Shown here piece after piece: positions 17,058 through 25,035 of a stretch of 64,000 bases of DNA (position 1 is the first letter of the stretch; every line of letters starts with the position of its first letter). Below the pieces are notes generated by a model, which did not search any database, was not told the origin of the DNA, and worked only from the letters and a program-made list of their open reading frames with translations. Source of the DNA: Rubritalea squalenifaciens DSM 18772 (GTDB lineage Bacteria; Verrucomicrobiota; Verrucomicrobiia; Verrucomicrobiales; Akkermansiaceae); the NCBI RefSeq assembly GCF_900141815.1, contig NZ_FQYR01000002.1, forward strand, positions 411,091 to 475,090, written 5' to 3'. The translations under genes and the position numbers were made by a program.

Positions 17058-18142
17058 TTCCTAGCAGGCGCGATCGACCGGCCGGGGATGAACTCAGCGG
17101 GGACGCTGATGGTGGATTCATCCAGCTGGCCTTTGAGCAGGTAGTTGCAGACGGCGGTGGCGAGGCCTTCGGAGGGTGAGCGGAAGCGGGTGAGCGGGGG
17201 CTCGAACCACTCGACGTCCGGCTGGTCGAAGAGCAGGACGAGGGAGACGTCCTGCGGGATGCGGAGGCCGGCCTGGCAGAGGCAGCTCTGCACGGCGAGC
17301 ATTTCCTTCCAGTCGATGCAGACGATGGCGGTGGGGAGGCTGCCTTTGGTCATGGTCTGGACCATGCCTTTGACGACTTCCGGCATGAAATAGGGGCTCT
17401 CGGGGTTGTGGTAGGCCTGGCTGTAGACGCCGCCGGCGGACTCCACGGCCTGGCGGGTGATGAGGCGGAGTTTTTCTTTGAAGCTGTCCGTGCGGTCATT
17501 GAGCGGCAGGACGATCTTTGAGTGACCCTGGGAGACGAGCAGGTCCATGGCGCGCTGGGCGAGGTTGGAGACATTGACGGCGACGAGCGGGACTTTGATG
17601 TTATCCACGATGCCGCCGAGGAAGATGATCTTGTGGCCGTGGCGCGCGGCCCACTCGGCGATGGCAGGCCTGCCGAAGAGGGTGAGGATGACGGTGTTTT
17701 CGTCTGCCTGGATGGACTGGTCCCAGGCTTTCTGGGGGGTCTTGACGTGGACGAAGTTGATGACCTGGGAGTGCACCTGCCAGCCTTTCTGCAGCATCCT
17801 GGACTTGATGAGCTGGAGGGTGTGGCGGGAGGAGTCCGGGATCTCGTCCGCCTCCATGTGGGTGAGGATGAGGAGGGTCTTTTGCTTGGAGCGCTTGGTC
17901 TTGCTGCCCTTTTGCTGCCAGTCCGGGGAGATCTGGTAGGCGCGGCGGGCGCCGGGCTTGACGAGCACGCCTTCCTGGGCCAGCCGGGCCAGGGCTTTCT
18001 GCACGGTGGGGGCGCTGGTGCCGAGGTGCTGGGCCAGCACGCGGGCGCCGGGGAGCTTGTCCTGCCAGGTGCCTTGGGCACATTCGTCCCGGAGGGCGTC
18101 CATGATGAGGTCCAGGGTGCTGTGGATGGGCAGTTTTTTCAT
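17054..18142 (-). CDS. GntR-HTH / LacI-sensor transcription regulator (unit 1)
   Basis: 362 residues from the ATG at 18142 (MKKLPIHS); an upstream start would add 28 unlikely residues. Residues 1-70 form a GntR-type winged helix, with LPGARVLAQHLG and then TSAPTVQKALARLAQEGVL as recognition helix and wing. From about residue 90 a two-lobed periplasmic-binding-like sensor of the LacI type follows (TVILTLFGRPAIAEW, KIIFLGGIVDNIKVPLVAVN, AIVCIDWKEMLAVQ, GLRIPQDVSLVLLFD). This architecture, as in AraR, is common in Verrucomicrobia. The gene is divergent from a PEP-CTERM gene 348 bases away, which it probably controls. The ligand is unknown, perhaps a sugar. Confidence 0.85.
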   Translation of the reverse strand: MKKLPIHSTLDLIMDALRDECAQGTWQDKLPGARVLAQHLGTSAPTVQKALARLAQEGVLVKPGARRAYQISPDWQQKGSKTKRSKQKTLLILTHMEADEIPDSSRHTLQLIKSRMLQKGWQVHSQVINFVHVKTPQKAWDQSIQADENTVILTLFGRPAIAEWAARHGHKIIFLGGIVDNIKVPLVAVNVSNLAQRAMDLLVSQGHSKIVLPLNDRTDSFKEKLRLITRQAVESAGGVYSQAYHNPESPYFMPEVVKGMVQTMTKGSLPTAIVCIDWKEMLAVQSCLCQAGLRIPQDVSLVLLFDQPDVEWFEPPLTRFRSPSEGLATAVCNYLLKGQLDESTISVPAEFIPGRSIAPARK

Positions 18143-18489
18143 GGCGTGCGGTGGAGCGTGGGTGTGGAGTGATGAGAGAAAAACGTCAGCTACTGTACCG
18201 GGCGATGTGCGGGATTCTATCGCCAATGTATCTGGATAATCATGTTTGCAGATGTGGGTGCTGTCTAGCTGGAAATCCTTTTTATATGGGGGATGAGAAG
18301 AGGGGGGCGTGTGCGCGGACTCGGTAGGTTAATGTGGTCTTTCTGGGAATCCTTTTATGCAGATTATAATCCAGAATCGGGTGGGTGGAGGCGTGGTGGA
18401 TGAGCTAGTCATGGGATTGGGCATTTTGCCGTCTGTCTCTGAGCGTATGTGAATCGTGCAGGTGGGGCTGCCCGGGAAAAACAAAACAC
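18143..18489. promoter_or_regulatory. Divergent promoter region between regulator 1 and PEP-CTERM 1
   Basis: The 347-base gap holds a good -10 candidate TATAAT (18365-18370) inside the palindrome GATTATAATC (18362-18371), with a weak -35 (TTCTGG) 18 bases upstream. Two direct repeats close to GGAATCCTTTTAT occur at about 18271 and 18349. The operator of the regulator is most likely among these. Confidence 0.5.
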
Positions 18490-19266
18490 ATGATTATGAA
18501 AAACCAACTACTCCAGGCGGGCGTACTGCTCGCGACGACAGGGCTGCTGCAGGCTGCCTCATTGAGCTTCGACTTCGAGGCGCAGGATCTTTCGGCTACG
18601 ACTTCAGGTAGCGGATTCAGCGTGACTGATCTCGCAGAGACAGGACTCGGCAGCAACTCCATTTACGGAGACTTCACCACCACCACGATGGTGCGTGCCT
18701 ATGTGCCGGGTCAGATAACGAACGGCAGCAGCCCGGCCTCTAGTGCGGCTGACTACGTGCAGTTCGGCCTGACTGCCGGTGCAGACGGGATCGATTTCAG
18801 CGGCGCGTCTTTCTCTACGACAGTGGGTGGCTTCACGAGTGCTGGCTCCGGCGGGGCGATGGGTATTTTTGTGAATGTCTACTACAGCCTGGACAACGGT
18901 GCCAACTGGAGTTCCGCACTGGGCAGCACGCTTTCTATCAATCAGGCCGCGTACACCAACCCGGGCAATGCCAGCGGCGAGTTCGGCTTTGATGGTGCAC
19001 TGGGCTTCGATGAGAGCCACGCCTCTGACAGCTATGACTTGTCCTCCCTGGGCACGCTGGCCAGTGGCGAAGAGGTGCTTTTCCGCATCGCCATCAATGA
19101 CAACTCAGGCTCCAACGTGAACCTGACGAGTGGCAACAACGTGAAAGGCGTGTACCTGGATGACATCAGTGTCTCAGATTTCACCGCGTCTGCCGTGCCT
19201 GAGCCGGGCACCAGCACGCTTCTGTTTTCCTTCGGTGCGCTCGCGCTGATGCGCCGCCGCCGCTAA
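18490..19266 (+). CDS. PEP-CTERM anchored secreted protein (unit 1)
   Basis: 258 residues. Signal peptide (cleavage near LLQAAS, residue 22); a beta-rich extracellular domain with many Ser, Gly and Asn residues and aromatic strands (VNVYYSLDNGANWSSALG); and a C-terminal PEP-CTERM sorting signal: VPEPG, a short hydrophobic segment, and MRRRR. Such proteins are exported and processed by an exosortase system. An ATG at 18496 is an equally good start. The gene is followed by a strong terminator and is paired with the divergent regulator at 17054-18142. Confidence 0.9.
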   Translation: MIMKNQLLQAGVLLATTGLLQAASLSFDFEAQDLSATTSGSGFSVTDLAETGLGSNSIYGDFTTTTMVRAYVPGQITNGSSPASSAADYVQFGLTAGADGIDFSGASFSTTVGGFTSAGSGGAMGIFVNVYYSLDNGANWSSALGSTLSINQAAYTNPGNASGEFGFDGALGFDESHASDSYDLSSLGTLASGEEVLFRIAINDNSGSNVNLTSGNNVKGVYLDDISVSDFTASAVPEPGTSTLLFSFGALALMRRRR

Positions 19267-19288
19267 GCTTTTCTAGCAGCAAGTTGAG

Positions 19289-19322
19289 GAGCCTCCGCCA
19301 GTCCGCTGGCGGGGGCTTTTTG
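19289..19322 (+). terminator. Terminator of PEP-CTERM gene 1
   Basis: Stem GCCTCCGCCAG / CTGGCGGGGGC with a short loop, followed by TTTTTG, 23 bases after the stop of 18490-19266. Confidence 0.9.
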
Positions 19323-19384
19323 TTGCTTTCATCCTGCTACGCGATGGGGTGATGGCAGATGATTTCAACCGGAAGAGCTACGGC

Positions 19385-19630
19385 GTGGAGGAGCCCTGCG
19401 GGCTTGTCATTGGTCAGGGGTCATTGGGGCCTGCTAGATGAGCCCCTGCGGGGAGTAGGCGGTATCAAGGGTGGGTAGGGGGCGTAGCAGGTAGGGAGTA
19501 GCGGGTAGCGGAAATTTCCGTGGGAAATTTCTTCTATGCCTGATCGATCCCGACTGCTTGCGTGCCTGCTCTCCGGTTTATCCGGAGAGGCTACTACCTA
19601 CTCGCTACTGGCTACGGTTCCGCACCATCG
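19385..19630 (+). repeat. Mosaic block with module B
   Basis: GAGCCCTGCGGGCTTGTCAT and GCCCCTGCGGGGAGTAGGCG modules lead into a complete module B (about 19455-19620). The order module B, CAGG(G)CAAC, 8-bp tandem repeat, regulator is the same as at 16865-17060. Confidence 0.85.
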
Positions 19631-19637
19631 GACAGGA

Positions 19638-19693
19638 CAACTTACGTACTCACCTACTCACCTACTCACTTACCCCCTTACTAACTTACTCAC
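19638..19693. repeat. 8-bp tandem repeat at the 3' end of the second regulator
   Basis: Seven units of the type CTACTCAC/TTACTAAC. The stop codon of the regulator (19686-19688) lies inside the repeat, as in unit 1. Confidence 0.9.
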
Positions 19694-20762
19694 CTAGGCG
19701 TAGCGAGTCGCCTGGGACTTCCTCGAGAGGATAGTTTTTGAAGATGCCTCTGGGGAAGCCGTTTTCCACCCAGCGCTGGAAGAGGCGGATGGCTTTCCGG
19801 GTGGGGAAGGAGTAGCCGTGGGGCTTTGGCCAGAGCCATTCGAAGCGGGGCTCGTAGCCGAGCACGGAGACCGAGAGATCCTGCGGGGTGCGGATGCCGG
19901 CCATGCTGCAGAAACCATAGAGGGAGAGCAGGGATTGCTGGGTGTGACAGATCACGGCGGTGGGTTGGGTCTTGCTGAGATGGGTGCGCCAGTAGCTGAG
20001 CCAGACCTCGGGCACGAGCTCCGCAAAGACCGGGGTGAAGGCTTCGATTTCCGACTGGCTGTAAAGGTCTCCCAGGCTGGTGGTGTAGCCGTCTCTCAGG
20101 TAGCCGAGTAGATCGTCGTGCTTCCCGTAGTAGGGGAAGAGGATACGGGTGTGGCCCATCTGCCGGAGCTTGGTGAGCAGGGTGGAGGCGGCCTTCTCGA
20201 TGGAGTAGCCCGTGGCGCAAATCTGATCCTTGAGCAGAGTGGTCTCGCCGCCATCACAGAAGACGGGGATGCCGGTGGCCACCAGCTCGCTGAGCCAGCC
20301 GATGGTTCCCCCAAAGACCATGATGGCGAGCGGCTGGTGCTCCCGGATTAGGCGCTGGACTGAGGATTTCGCATTTCTGGTGCGGCGCATGGGGGCTTCC
20401 TTCCATTCCACGTGTCCGCCGCGGTTCTTCCAGTACTCGCTGATGCCGTGGATGAACTCCCGGGAATCAAGATTCAGTTCGCTATGGTGCTCCAGGAGTA
20501 TGAGCAGCTTCTGCAGCTGCGGTCTATGAGAGCTGGTGGGGATGATCCGGCGGCGTCTGCCCGGGGTCTGGCCAGAGAGGACGCCCTGGGATTCCAGTAA
20601 GTGGATGGCGGCCATGGTCGTGCGGTGGCTGCTGTCATAGTGGGCGGCAAGCTGGCGGTAGCCGGGAAGGGTGTCCACCCATTGTCCGCGCAGGATGTCC
20701 TGCTGGATCTGGCGGGCCAGGAGAGTGGGCTTGGTGTGGTGCTGGAACTTGGGGGCGGCCAT
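19686..20762 (-). CDS. GntR-HTH / LacI-sensor transcription regulator (unit 2)
   Basis: 358 residues. A winged-helix DNA-binding domain (residues about 10-75: LARQIQQDILRGQW, LPGYRQLAAHYDSSHRTTMAAIHLLESQGVL) is followed by a LacI-type sensor (MVFGGTIGWLSELVATGIPVFCD, AVICHTQQSLLSLYGFCSMAG, GIRTPQDLSVSVLGYEP). It is a distant paralogue of the unit 1 regulator with the same order of segments. A perfect 23-bp palindrome 12 bases before its start codon is the likely operator for itself and for the divergent PEP-CTERM gene 20916-21530. The ligand is unknown. Confidence 0.85.
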   Translation of the reverse strand: MAAPKFQHHTKPTLLARQIQQDILRGQWVDTLPGYRQLAAHYDSSHRTTMAAIHLLESQGVLSGQTPGRRRRIIPTSSHRPQLQKLLILLEHHSELNLDSREFIHGISEYWKNRGGHVEWKEAPMRRTRNAKSSVQRLIREHQPLAIMVFGGTIGWLSELVATGIPVFCDGGETTLLKDQICATGYSIEKAASTLLTKLRQMGHTRILFPYYGKHDDLLGYLRDGYTTSLGDLYSQSEIEAFTPVFAELVPEVWLSYWRTHLSKTQPTAVICHTQQSLLSLYGFCSMAGIRTPQDLSVSVLGYEPRFEWLWPKPHGYSFPTRKAIRLFQRWVENGFPRGIFKNYPLEEVPGDSLRLGE

Positions 20763-20774
20763 AGTGGAGGCATG

Positions 20775-20797
20775 AGTGCTATCATAATGATAGCACT
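20775..20797. promoter_or_regulatory. Operator: perfect 23-bp palindrome
   Basis: Arms AGTGCTATCAT and ATGATAGCACT with a single central A. It lies in the 153-base gap between regulator 2 and PEP-CTERM gene 2, next to the regulator's start. Symmetry and position fit autoregulation by a dimeric GntR-type DNA-binding domain. Confidence 0.85.
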
Positions 20798-20915
20798 ATG
20801 TCAATGAGTCTGGGTGTTGATCCAGAGTGGTCTATGAAGGATATAGGAGGCGGAGGGTGGCAGTTTTCTGGCGTTTGTGCGCCGAAGACCCCCTCCGTAA
20901 AAACACGTAAACGAG

Positions 20916-21530
20916 ATGAAAAAAACAATACTCATAACAATCCTCTCTGGTGTAGTGGCCAGCGGCGCACAGGCCGCAGTGCTCTATGACCAGTACTCCA
21001 CCGGTGGTGGACTGTGGACTGTGGATACAGATGCCGCGGTAGACACCTTCACAAATAACTTTGATAACGGCGGCTGGAATGGAACCCGTTACTGGTACGG
21101 CATGGCTGGAGGCAGCCTGCAGACCACGATCACTGAGTCCGTGGAGTTCGCGGCCGTGGCCGGCTCTGAGTTCGACCTGAGCAGCATCACCTGGAACAAC
21201 TATATCTTCGGCCAGACTGCTGGAACCGCTGAGGTGGATGTGGAAGCCTTCGTGAACGGCAATTCCCTCGGCACCCAGACATTCAACGCCTTCGGCTCCC
21301 AGACCTGGGATGCCAGCGGGCTGGACAACGTAAGCTCCGTGACCGTGAGCTTCGAAATCACCGAGACTGGTAGTGGTGCGGTGAGCTTCTTTGAACTGGG
21401 GCCAAACAATGCCGCAGGCAACGGTCTCTTGATCGAGGGTAGCGTGGTTACCGTGGCGGTACCAGAGCCATCCAGCACAGCATTGATCGGTCTTGCCGGC
21501 GTAGGTTTTCTCCTGCGCCGCAGAAGATAA
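20916..21530 (+). CDS. PEP-CTERM anchored secreted protein (unit 2)
   Basis: 204 residues. Signal peptide (MKKTILITILSGVVASGAQA); a jelly-roll-like beta domain rich in Gly, Asn and Thr (FDLSSITWNNYIFGQTAG, LDNVSSVTVSFEITETG); and a C-terminal PEP-CTERM signal: VPEPSSTALIGLAGVGFLL followed by arginines. It is probably exported and sorted by exosortase. Low sequence likeness to the unit 1 protein outside the signals suggests the same type rather than recent duplication. Controlled, by position, by the divergent regulator with its palindromic operator. Confidence 0.9.
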   Translation: MKKTILITILSGVVASGAQAAVLYDQYSTGGGLWTVDTDAAVDTFTNNFDNGGWNGTRYWYGMAGGSLQTTITESVEFAAVAGSEFDLSSITWNNYIFGQTAGTAEVDVEAFVNGNSLGTQTFNAFGSQTWDASGLDNVSSVTVSFEITETGSGAVSFFELGPNNAAGNGLLIEGSVVTVAVPEPSSTALIGLAGVGFLLRRRR

Positions 21531-21579
21531 TCGGACGCGCTAACAATTTCTCATGCCGATTAGGTATGTGTAATGCGTG

Positions 21580-21616
21580 TGAGGGCCGCTCTGGAGAGGG
21601 CGGCCCTCATTTTTTA
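21580..21616 (+). terminator. Terminator of PEP-CTERM gene 2
   Basis: Stem TGAGGGCCGC / GCGGCCCTCA followed by TTTTTTAT, 49 bases after the stop of 20916-21530. Confidence 0.9.
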
Positions 21617-21619
21617 TGA

Positions 21620-21910
21620 GGTGTAGGGCCCCTGCGGGGCATTACTGATAGGAGCCCTCCCTGCGGGCTTGGCATGGGTCAAGAGTCATTGGGGCATGTT
21701 TGATGGAGCGTGGACTGATGAAGCTTTTCTCACCACAGAATGCACGGAAGGGACAGAAAGGCTGGCTTGATGGAACCCGGGTTGATGGAACGTTTTCCAC
21801 CACGAATTTCACGAATCGAACGAATACGGGCAGGATGGAGCCCGGGTTGATGGGGCCTCTAACCACAGATTACTCAGATTGGAACAGATTGCTTGTTTGA
21901 TGAAACCTAT
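21620..21910. repeat. Mosaic block of delimiter-joined modules
   Basis: Modules GCCCCTGCGGGGC, CCACAGAATGCACGGAAGG, CACGAATTTCACGAATCG and CCACAGATTACTCAGATT are each separated by a delimiter of the form GATGGAGC or GATGGAACCCGG. This is one of the clearest places to see the delimiter-module alternation. No gene. Confidence 0.85.
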
Positions 21911-21958
21911 GGTATTGAAATTGGCTCAAGCAGATAAAGAAAACCACCAAGAATCCCA

Positions 21959-22309
21959 ATGAACGATACGGAGCAAACTAAAAACCTTAACGAATTTCGG
22001 GAGCTGCAGGGCCTGTGGCGGGACCCGAAGATGCTAGATGCGCGGATCGAGGAGAACCAGAAAACCCTCAAGGTCATACGCTTCTACGTTCTTCTTATCC
22101 TTGCTTTGATGCTAGGTTTTATGGTCTGGCGATTGGTAAATGGGCGTGACGGTAATGACTACTATTTTGGAGCGCTCATGCTACTGATGATATTTATCCA
22201 GTGCTCTTCGCTGAGAAGTGAGAAGCGAACTCTGTCCCTGATGAAACTCATGCAGCATGAGGTGGGCGTGAAGAAGACGGCCCTCCCAAAAACAGAAGAA
22301 TCCCAATGA
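21959..22309 (+). CDS. Small two-pass membrane protein
   Basis: 116 residues: a charged N-terminal helix (DPKMLDARIEENQKTL), two transmembrane segments (about 43-60 and 69-82), and a short charged tail. It is a paralogue of the first half of the next gene, with which it overlaps (ATGA at 22306-22309). They are therefore probably made together and may form a complex. The function is unknown. Confidence 0.7.
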   Translation: MNDTEQTKNLNEFRELQGLWRDPKMLDARIEENQKTLKVIRFYVLLILALMLGFMVWRLVNGRDGNDYYFGALMLLMIFIQCSSLRSEKRTLSLMKLMQHEVGVKKTALPKTEESQ

Positions 22310-22953
22310 ACGAAACGGAACAAAGCATAGCCCGGGAAACAGCGATTAGCACCCGGAAACGAACAGCCTACATGGAAACGAAGCTGGCGGAGAACCGCCG
22401 GTTGCTACGTAGGCCGGACCTGCTGGAGAACAAACTGCAGGAGACCCAGAAGATGATCAAGCGCACGTACTGGATCGTAGGGTTCATGTTCCTCAACCTG
22501 GTGTTCTCACTGTGGATCGGCGGAGGTGATAGAGTGGGGATCCTGCTATCCGTCAGTTTGTTAGGTATCTTGATCATGCTTCAGTCTTTCATGTCAGAGC
22601 GTGAACGCCTTCTCCTCATGCTGGCGATGCAGGAGGAGGGGAGTTCTCAGGAAAAAGGAGAAAGGGAAAAGCTAACAGTGGAGAAATCGTGTGTGGCAGA
22701 CAGTGAGGAGGCTAAGGCGCAGACTGGAGAGGATGTTGTTTTACCGGATCTGGGAACGGGAGAGAAGACCTATAAGCTGGTACGCTGGACGGTGAATGAT
22801 GGCGACGAGGTGAAAATAGGGCAGAACATTGCCTTCATTGAGACGGACAAGGCGACATTAGATCTGGAATCCTTTGCCAATGGCACGCTACGCATCCTGC
22901 AAGAGGAAGGCACCGAAGCTGCGTTTGGCACGGTTATCGGGAGGATCGAATAG
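22306..22953 (+). CDS. Membrane-anchored lipoyl/biotinyl-domain protein
   Basis: 215 residues. Residues 1-105 resemble the preceding protein: a charged helix and two membrane segments. After a charged linker, residues about 143-215 form a complete lipoyl-type domain (VVLPDLGTGEKTYKLVRW, DGDEVKIGQNIAFIETDKAT) with the modifiable lysine in the canonical ETDKA turn, ending FGTVIGRIE. Such domains normally carry lipoate in 2-oxoacid dehydrogenase E2 proteins or biotin in carboxylases. Fusion to a membrane hairpin without a catalytic domain is unusual. No E1, E3 or ligase gene is nearby. Confidence 0.8.
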   Translation: MNETEQSIARETAISTRKRTAYMETKLAENRRLLRRPDLLENKLQETQKMIKRTYWIVGFMFLNLVFSLWIGGGDRVGILLSVSLLGILIMLQSFMSERERLLLMLAMQEEGSSQEKGEREKLTVEKSCVADSEEAKAQTGEDVVLPDLGTGEKTYKLVRWTVNDGDEVKIGQNIAFIETDKATLDLESFANGTLRILQEEGTEAAFGTVIGRIE

Positions 22954-22974
22954 AATCATGAAGGGAACAATCGG

Positions 22975-23130
22975 GCCAGATGGAGCGTCATACGCGACCC
23001 GCGTTGGGGTCGTATTCATATTTTAACCCTATTCCCGGGGTAGCGATCCTTCGGCTCGCAACCGCCGGGCTAAAGGCCGGAACCCCCTTGGGGTTCTCTA
23101 GCAAGCATCCCGGAAGGGTGGAGGAAGGAA
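22975..23130 (+). repeat. Module A, forward copy
   Basis: Delimiter (CAGATGGAGCG) followed by the CGACCCGCGTTGGGGTCG hairpin, the core CCCGGGGTAGCGATCC, the GGAACCCCCTTGGGGTTC hairpin and GCATCCCGGAAGGG. It separates the lipoyl protein from 23154-23714. Confidence 0.85.
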
Positions 23131-23153
23131 ATTAACATCCCAGCGAGAGTACA

Positions 23154-23714
23154 ATGAAGCAGAGTGATAAAACCATGAAGAAACCAATGGCCAAAGCGGG
23201 AGCATACGCACCGCTCAGGGAGGATCTGCCACTGCAGCTTTACACCTGGCTCTACTTTATCGCGGGGCTGCTAGGTTTCATGATGCTTACTTGGCTGCTT
23301 GGCAAGGGCTGGTTCTGGGCGCTCTTTACCGGGTTGCTATTTATGGGCATTGGCAATTCGATCTGGATCTCACGCGTGATGGCCTACGGCATGAAGCGCT
23401 TCTTCACCAAGACCTTGATGGGATTTGCCATTGATGTCTTCCGCAAGCGATCTGTGATCAAGGCGGCCAAGGAGATGATCAAGGTGGACGAGGGCTTTGA
23501 ACATGAGCTCGTAACGGTAATTCAGCGTGAGAGCCGGTGGATGGTGATGGTGCCTCTGCTGATTTCGCTGGCCGTGCTGCTACTGGATATCCTGTTACCC
23601 GCTGACCTGATGTATTTTCAAATGGCAGGCATTTATTTCCTAGCGATTGGCTGGGGCTGGATGACGCTTTGCCGCATGGGCCTGCTGATGATGCTTCCTG
23701 TCGATACGGAATAG
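23154..23714 (+). CDS. Four-pass membrane protein, unknown function
   Basis: Up to 186 residues (an ATG at 23175 is possible). There are two closely spaced transmembrane segments near residues 30-75, a long amphipathic cytoplasmic stretch (FFTKTLMGFAIDVFRKRSVI), and two more segments near 123-180. No family is recognised. It is followed 73 bases later by the zinc protein 23787-24002, possibly in the same transcript. Confidence 0.7.
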   Translation: MKQSDKTMKKPMAKAGAYAPLREDLPLQLYTWLYFIAGLLGFMMLTWLLGKGWFWALFTGLLFMGIGNSIWISRVMAYGMKRFFTKTLMGFAIDVFRKRSVIKAAKEMIKVDEGFEHELVTVIQRESRWMVMVPLLISLAVLLLDILLPADLMYFQMAGIYFLAIGWGWMTLCRMGLLMMLPVDTE

Positions 23715-23786
23715 AAAAAATCCACTGCAGGCTGGCCATCCGGGCCGCTGCATGAAACGAATAAAAGAAACTACAAGAAAGAGACG

Positions 23787-24002
23787 ATGAATTGCCCGAA
23801 ATGCATGACCCCTTTGACGATAGGCTCCCGCAATGATGTGGAGATCGACTACTGCCAGAAGTGCCGTGGTATCTGGCTGGATGCCGGTGAGTTAGACAAG
23901 ATCCTGGACCGCTCCGGCCGCCATCAGGTCCACCGCGACGGCCAGCACGAAGACGACCGCAAGGAAAGCTGGTGGGAGCGCGTGATCGATATCTTCGATT
24001 AA
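23787..24002 (+). CDS. TFIIB-type zinc-binding small protein
   Basis: 71 residues. MNCPKCMTPL and DYCQKCRGIWLDAGELDKIL match the zf-TFIIB (PF13453-type) zinc ribbon. That family is known for two CxxC pairs with the second followed by GIWLDxGEL. The C terminus is His/Asp-rich and ends in a short amphipathic helix (WWERVIDIF). A good ribosome-binding site (AGAAAGAGACG) supports the start. These proteins are widespread and of uncertain role. Confidence 0.85.
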   Translation: MNCPKCMTPLTIGSRNDVEIDYCQKCRGIWLDAGELDKILDRSGRHQVHRDGQHEDDRKESWWERVIDIFD

Positions 24003-24004
24003 GT

Positions 24005-24508
24005 CCGGCCCCTGAGGGGGAGCCCCTGCGGGGAGTAAGAAGGATAGAGGAGAAAGGAAAAAGCCCGGCTAGTTGCGTAAGGTTCCTCCACCCCTCCGGG
24101 GTGGTATGTTGTTAGGGGCGGGTTCCTGGGGTGAGCCCCTGCGGGGAATTACTGATTCGTGATTACGGATTACAGATAGAGTACCTCCGGTATGAAGCCT
24201 CCGCTGGGCGCTTGTCATGGGTCATCGGGGTTTCATCCCGCAAGCCTTTTTACTTTGTCCTTTATCCTTCCCACTCCCCGCAGGGGCGAACCCCAAAGGG
24301 GTTCCGGACCTTAGCCCGGCGGTTGCGAGCCGCAGGATCGCTACCCCGGGAATAGGGTTAAAATAAGAATACGACCCCAACGCGGGTCGCGTATGCTTCA
24401 TCTAGCCGGCCCCAATGACTCCTGACCTTTGACCCATGACAAGCGCCCTGTGAGCGCTTTACCCCGGAGGGGTGGTGGAAGGGGGGAACGAGAGATGGGG
24501 CTTATCCT
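24005..24508. repeat. Mosaic block with reverse module A
   Basis: GCCCCTGCGGGGAG modules, CCACCCCTCCGGGGTGG, GATTACGGATTACAG, CTTTATCCTTCCCACTCC, a reverse module A copy (about 24285-24400) and the GCGCCCTGTGAGCGC hairpin. The reverse copy here and the forward copy at 27245-27370 enclose the minus-strand membrane-protein operon. Confidence 0.85.
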
Positions 24509-24511
24509 GCC

Positions 24512-24784
24512 CTACGCGAGGTAGTGCAGGGAGAGGCGGATGCCATGACCGACGAAGGTTCCAGCGAAGAAACCGATGATGAAATAGGGAGAGCTAGCGA
24601 GCAGGCCGCGGTCTTTCCAGAACATCTTGCTGATGTGCACGGCGAAGGCGATCATGAGTGGTAAGAGTAGCAGTAAACTGATCGTGACAGGCAGACCTAT
24701 CGACGCAACAAATGCGTTGAGAAAGCCTAGTAGCATGGCAGAGCGCTGGAAGCGCTGGTAATATTCCGGATCCACACTCACCAT
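24512..24784 (-). CDS. Small three-pass membrane protein
   Basis: 90 residues from the ATG at 24784. It overlaps the end of the upstream gene by seven bases, which supports co-translation. Two or three hydrophobic segments (AMLLGFLNAFVASIGL, ISLLLLLPLMIAFAV, FIIGFFAGTFVGHG). The function is unknown. It is the last gene of a six-gene minus-strand cluster. Confidence 0.65.
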   Translation of the reverse strand: MVSVDPEYYQRFQRSAMLLGFLNAFVASIGLPVTISLLLLLPLMIAFAVHISKMFWKDRGLLASSPYFIIGFFAGTFVGHGIRLSLHYLA

Positions 24785-25020
24785 TTCTGATCCAGCCGGC
24801 GCAGGCGGCCGATGACGCTCAGCAGCGCGAAGCAAATGATGGCGGCGGTGAAGGAGAAGCCCAGCACCATGAGGGCCGTCAGGTTGAAACCTGTGCTGAT
24901 GAATACGATGCAGGTGTAGACGAGCCCGAGCAGGAAGATACCGCAGCCCGTAAGGCCGAGTAGGATCTCGATCAATGAGGGCTCGTTGTGCTGGCTCTCT
25001 GTCTGGGTATCTTCGCTCAT
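24778..25020 (-). CDS. Small two-pass membrane protein
   Basis: 80 residues. An acidic N terminus (MSEDTQTESQHNEPS) precedes two transmembrane segments (about 18-40 and 45-66), and the tail is basic (IGRLRRLDQKW). The function is unknown. It overlaps 24512-24784. Confidence 0.65.
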   Translation of the reverse strand: MSEDTQTESQHNEPSLIEILLGLTGCGIFLLGLVYTCIVFISTGFNLTALMVLGFSFTAAIICFALLSVIGRLRRLDQKW

Positions 25021-25035
25021 GCTTCAGTCAGTATC

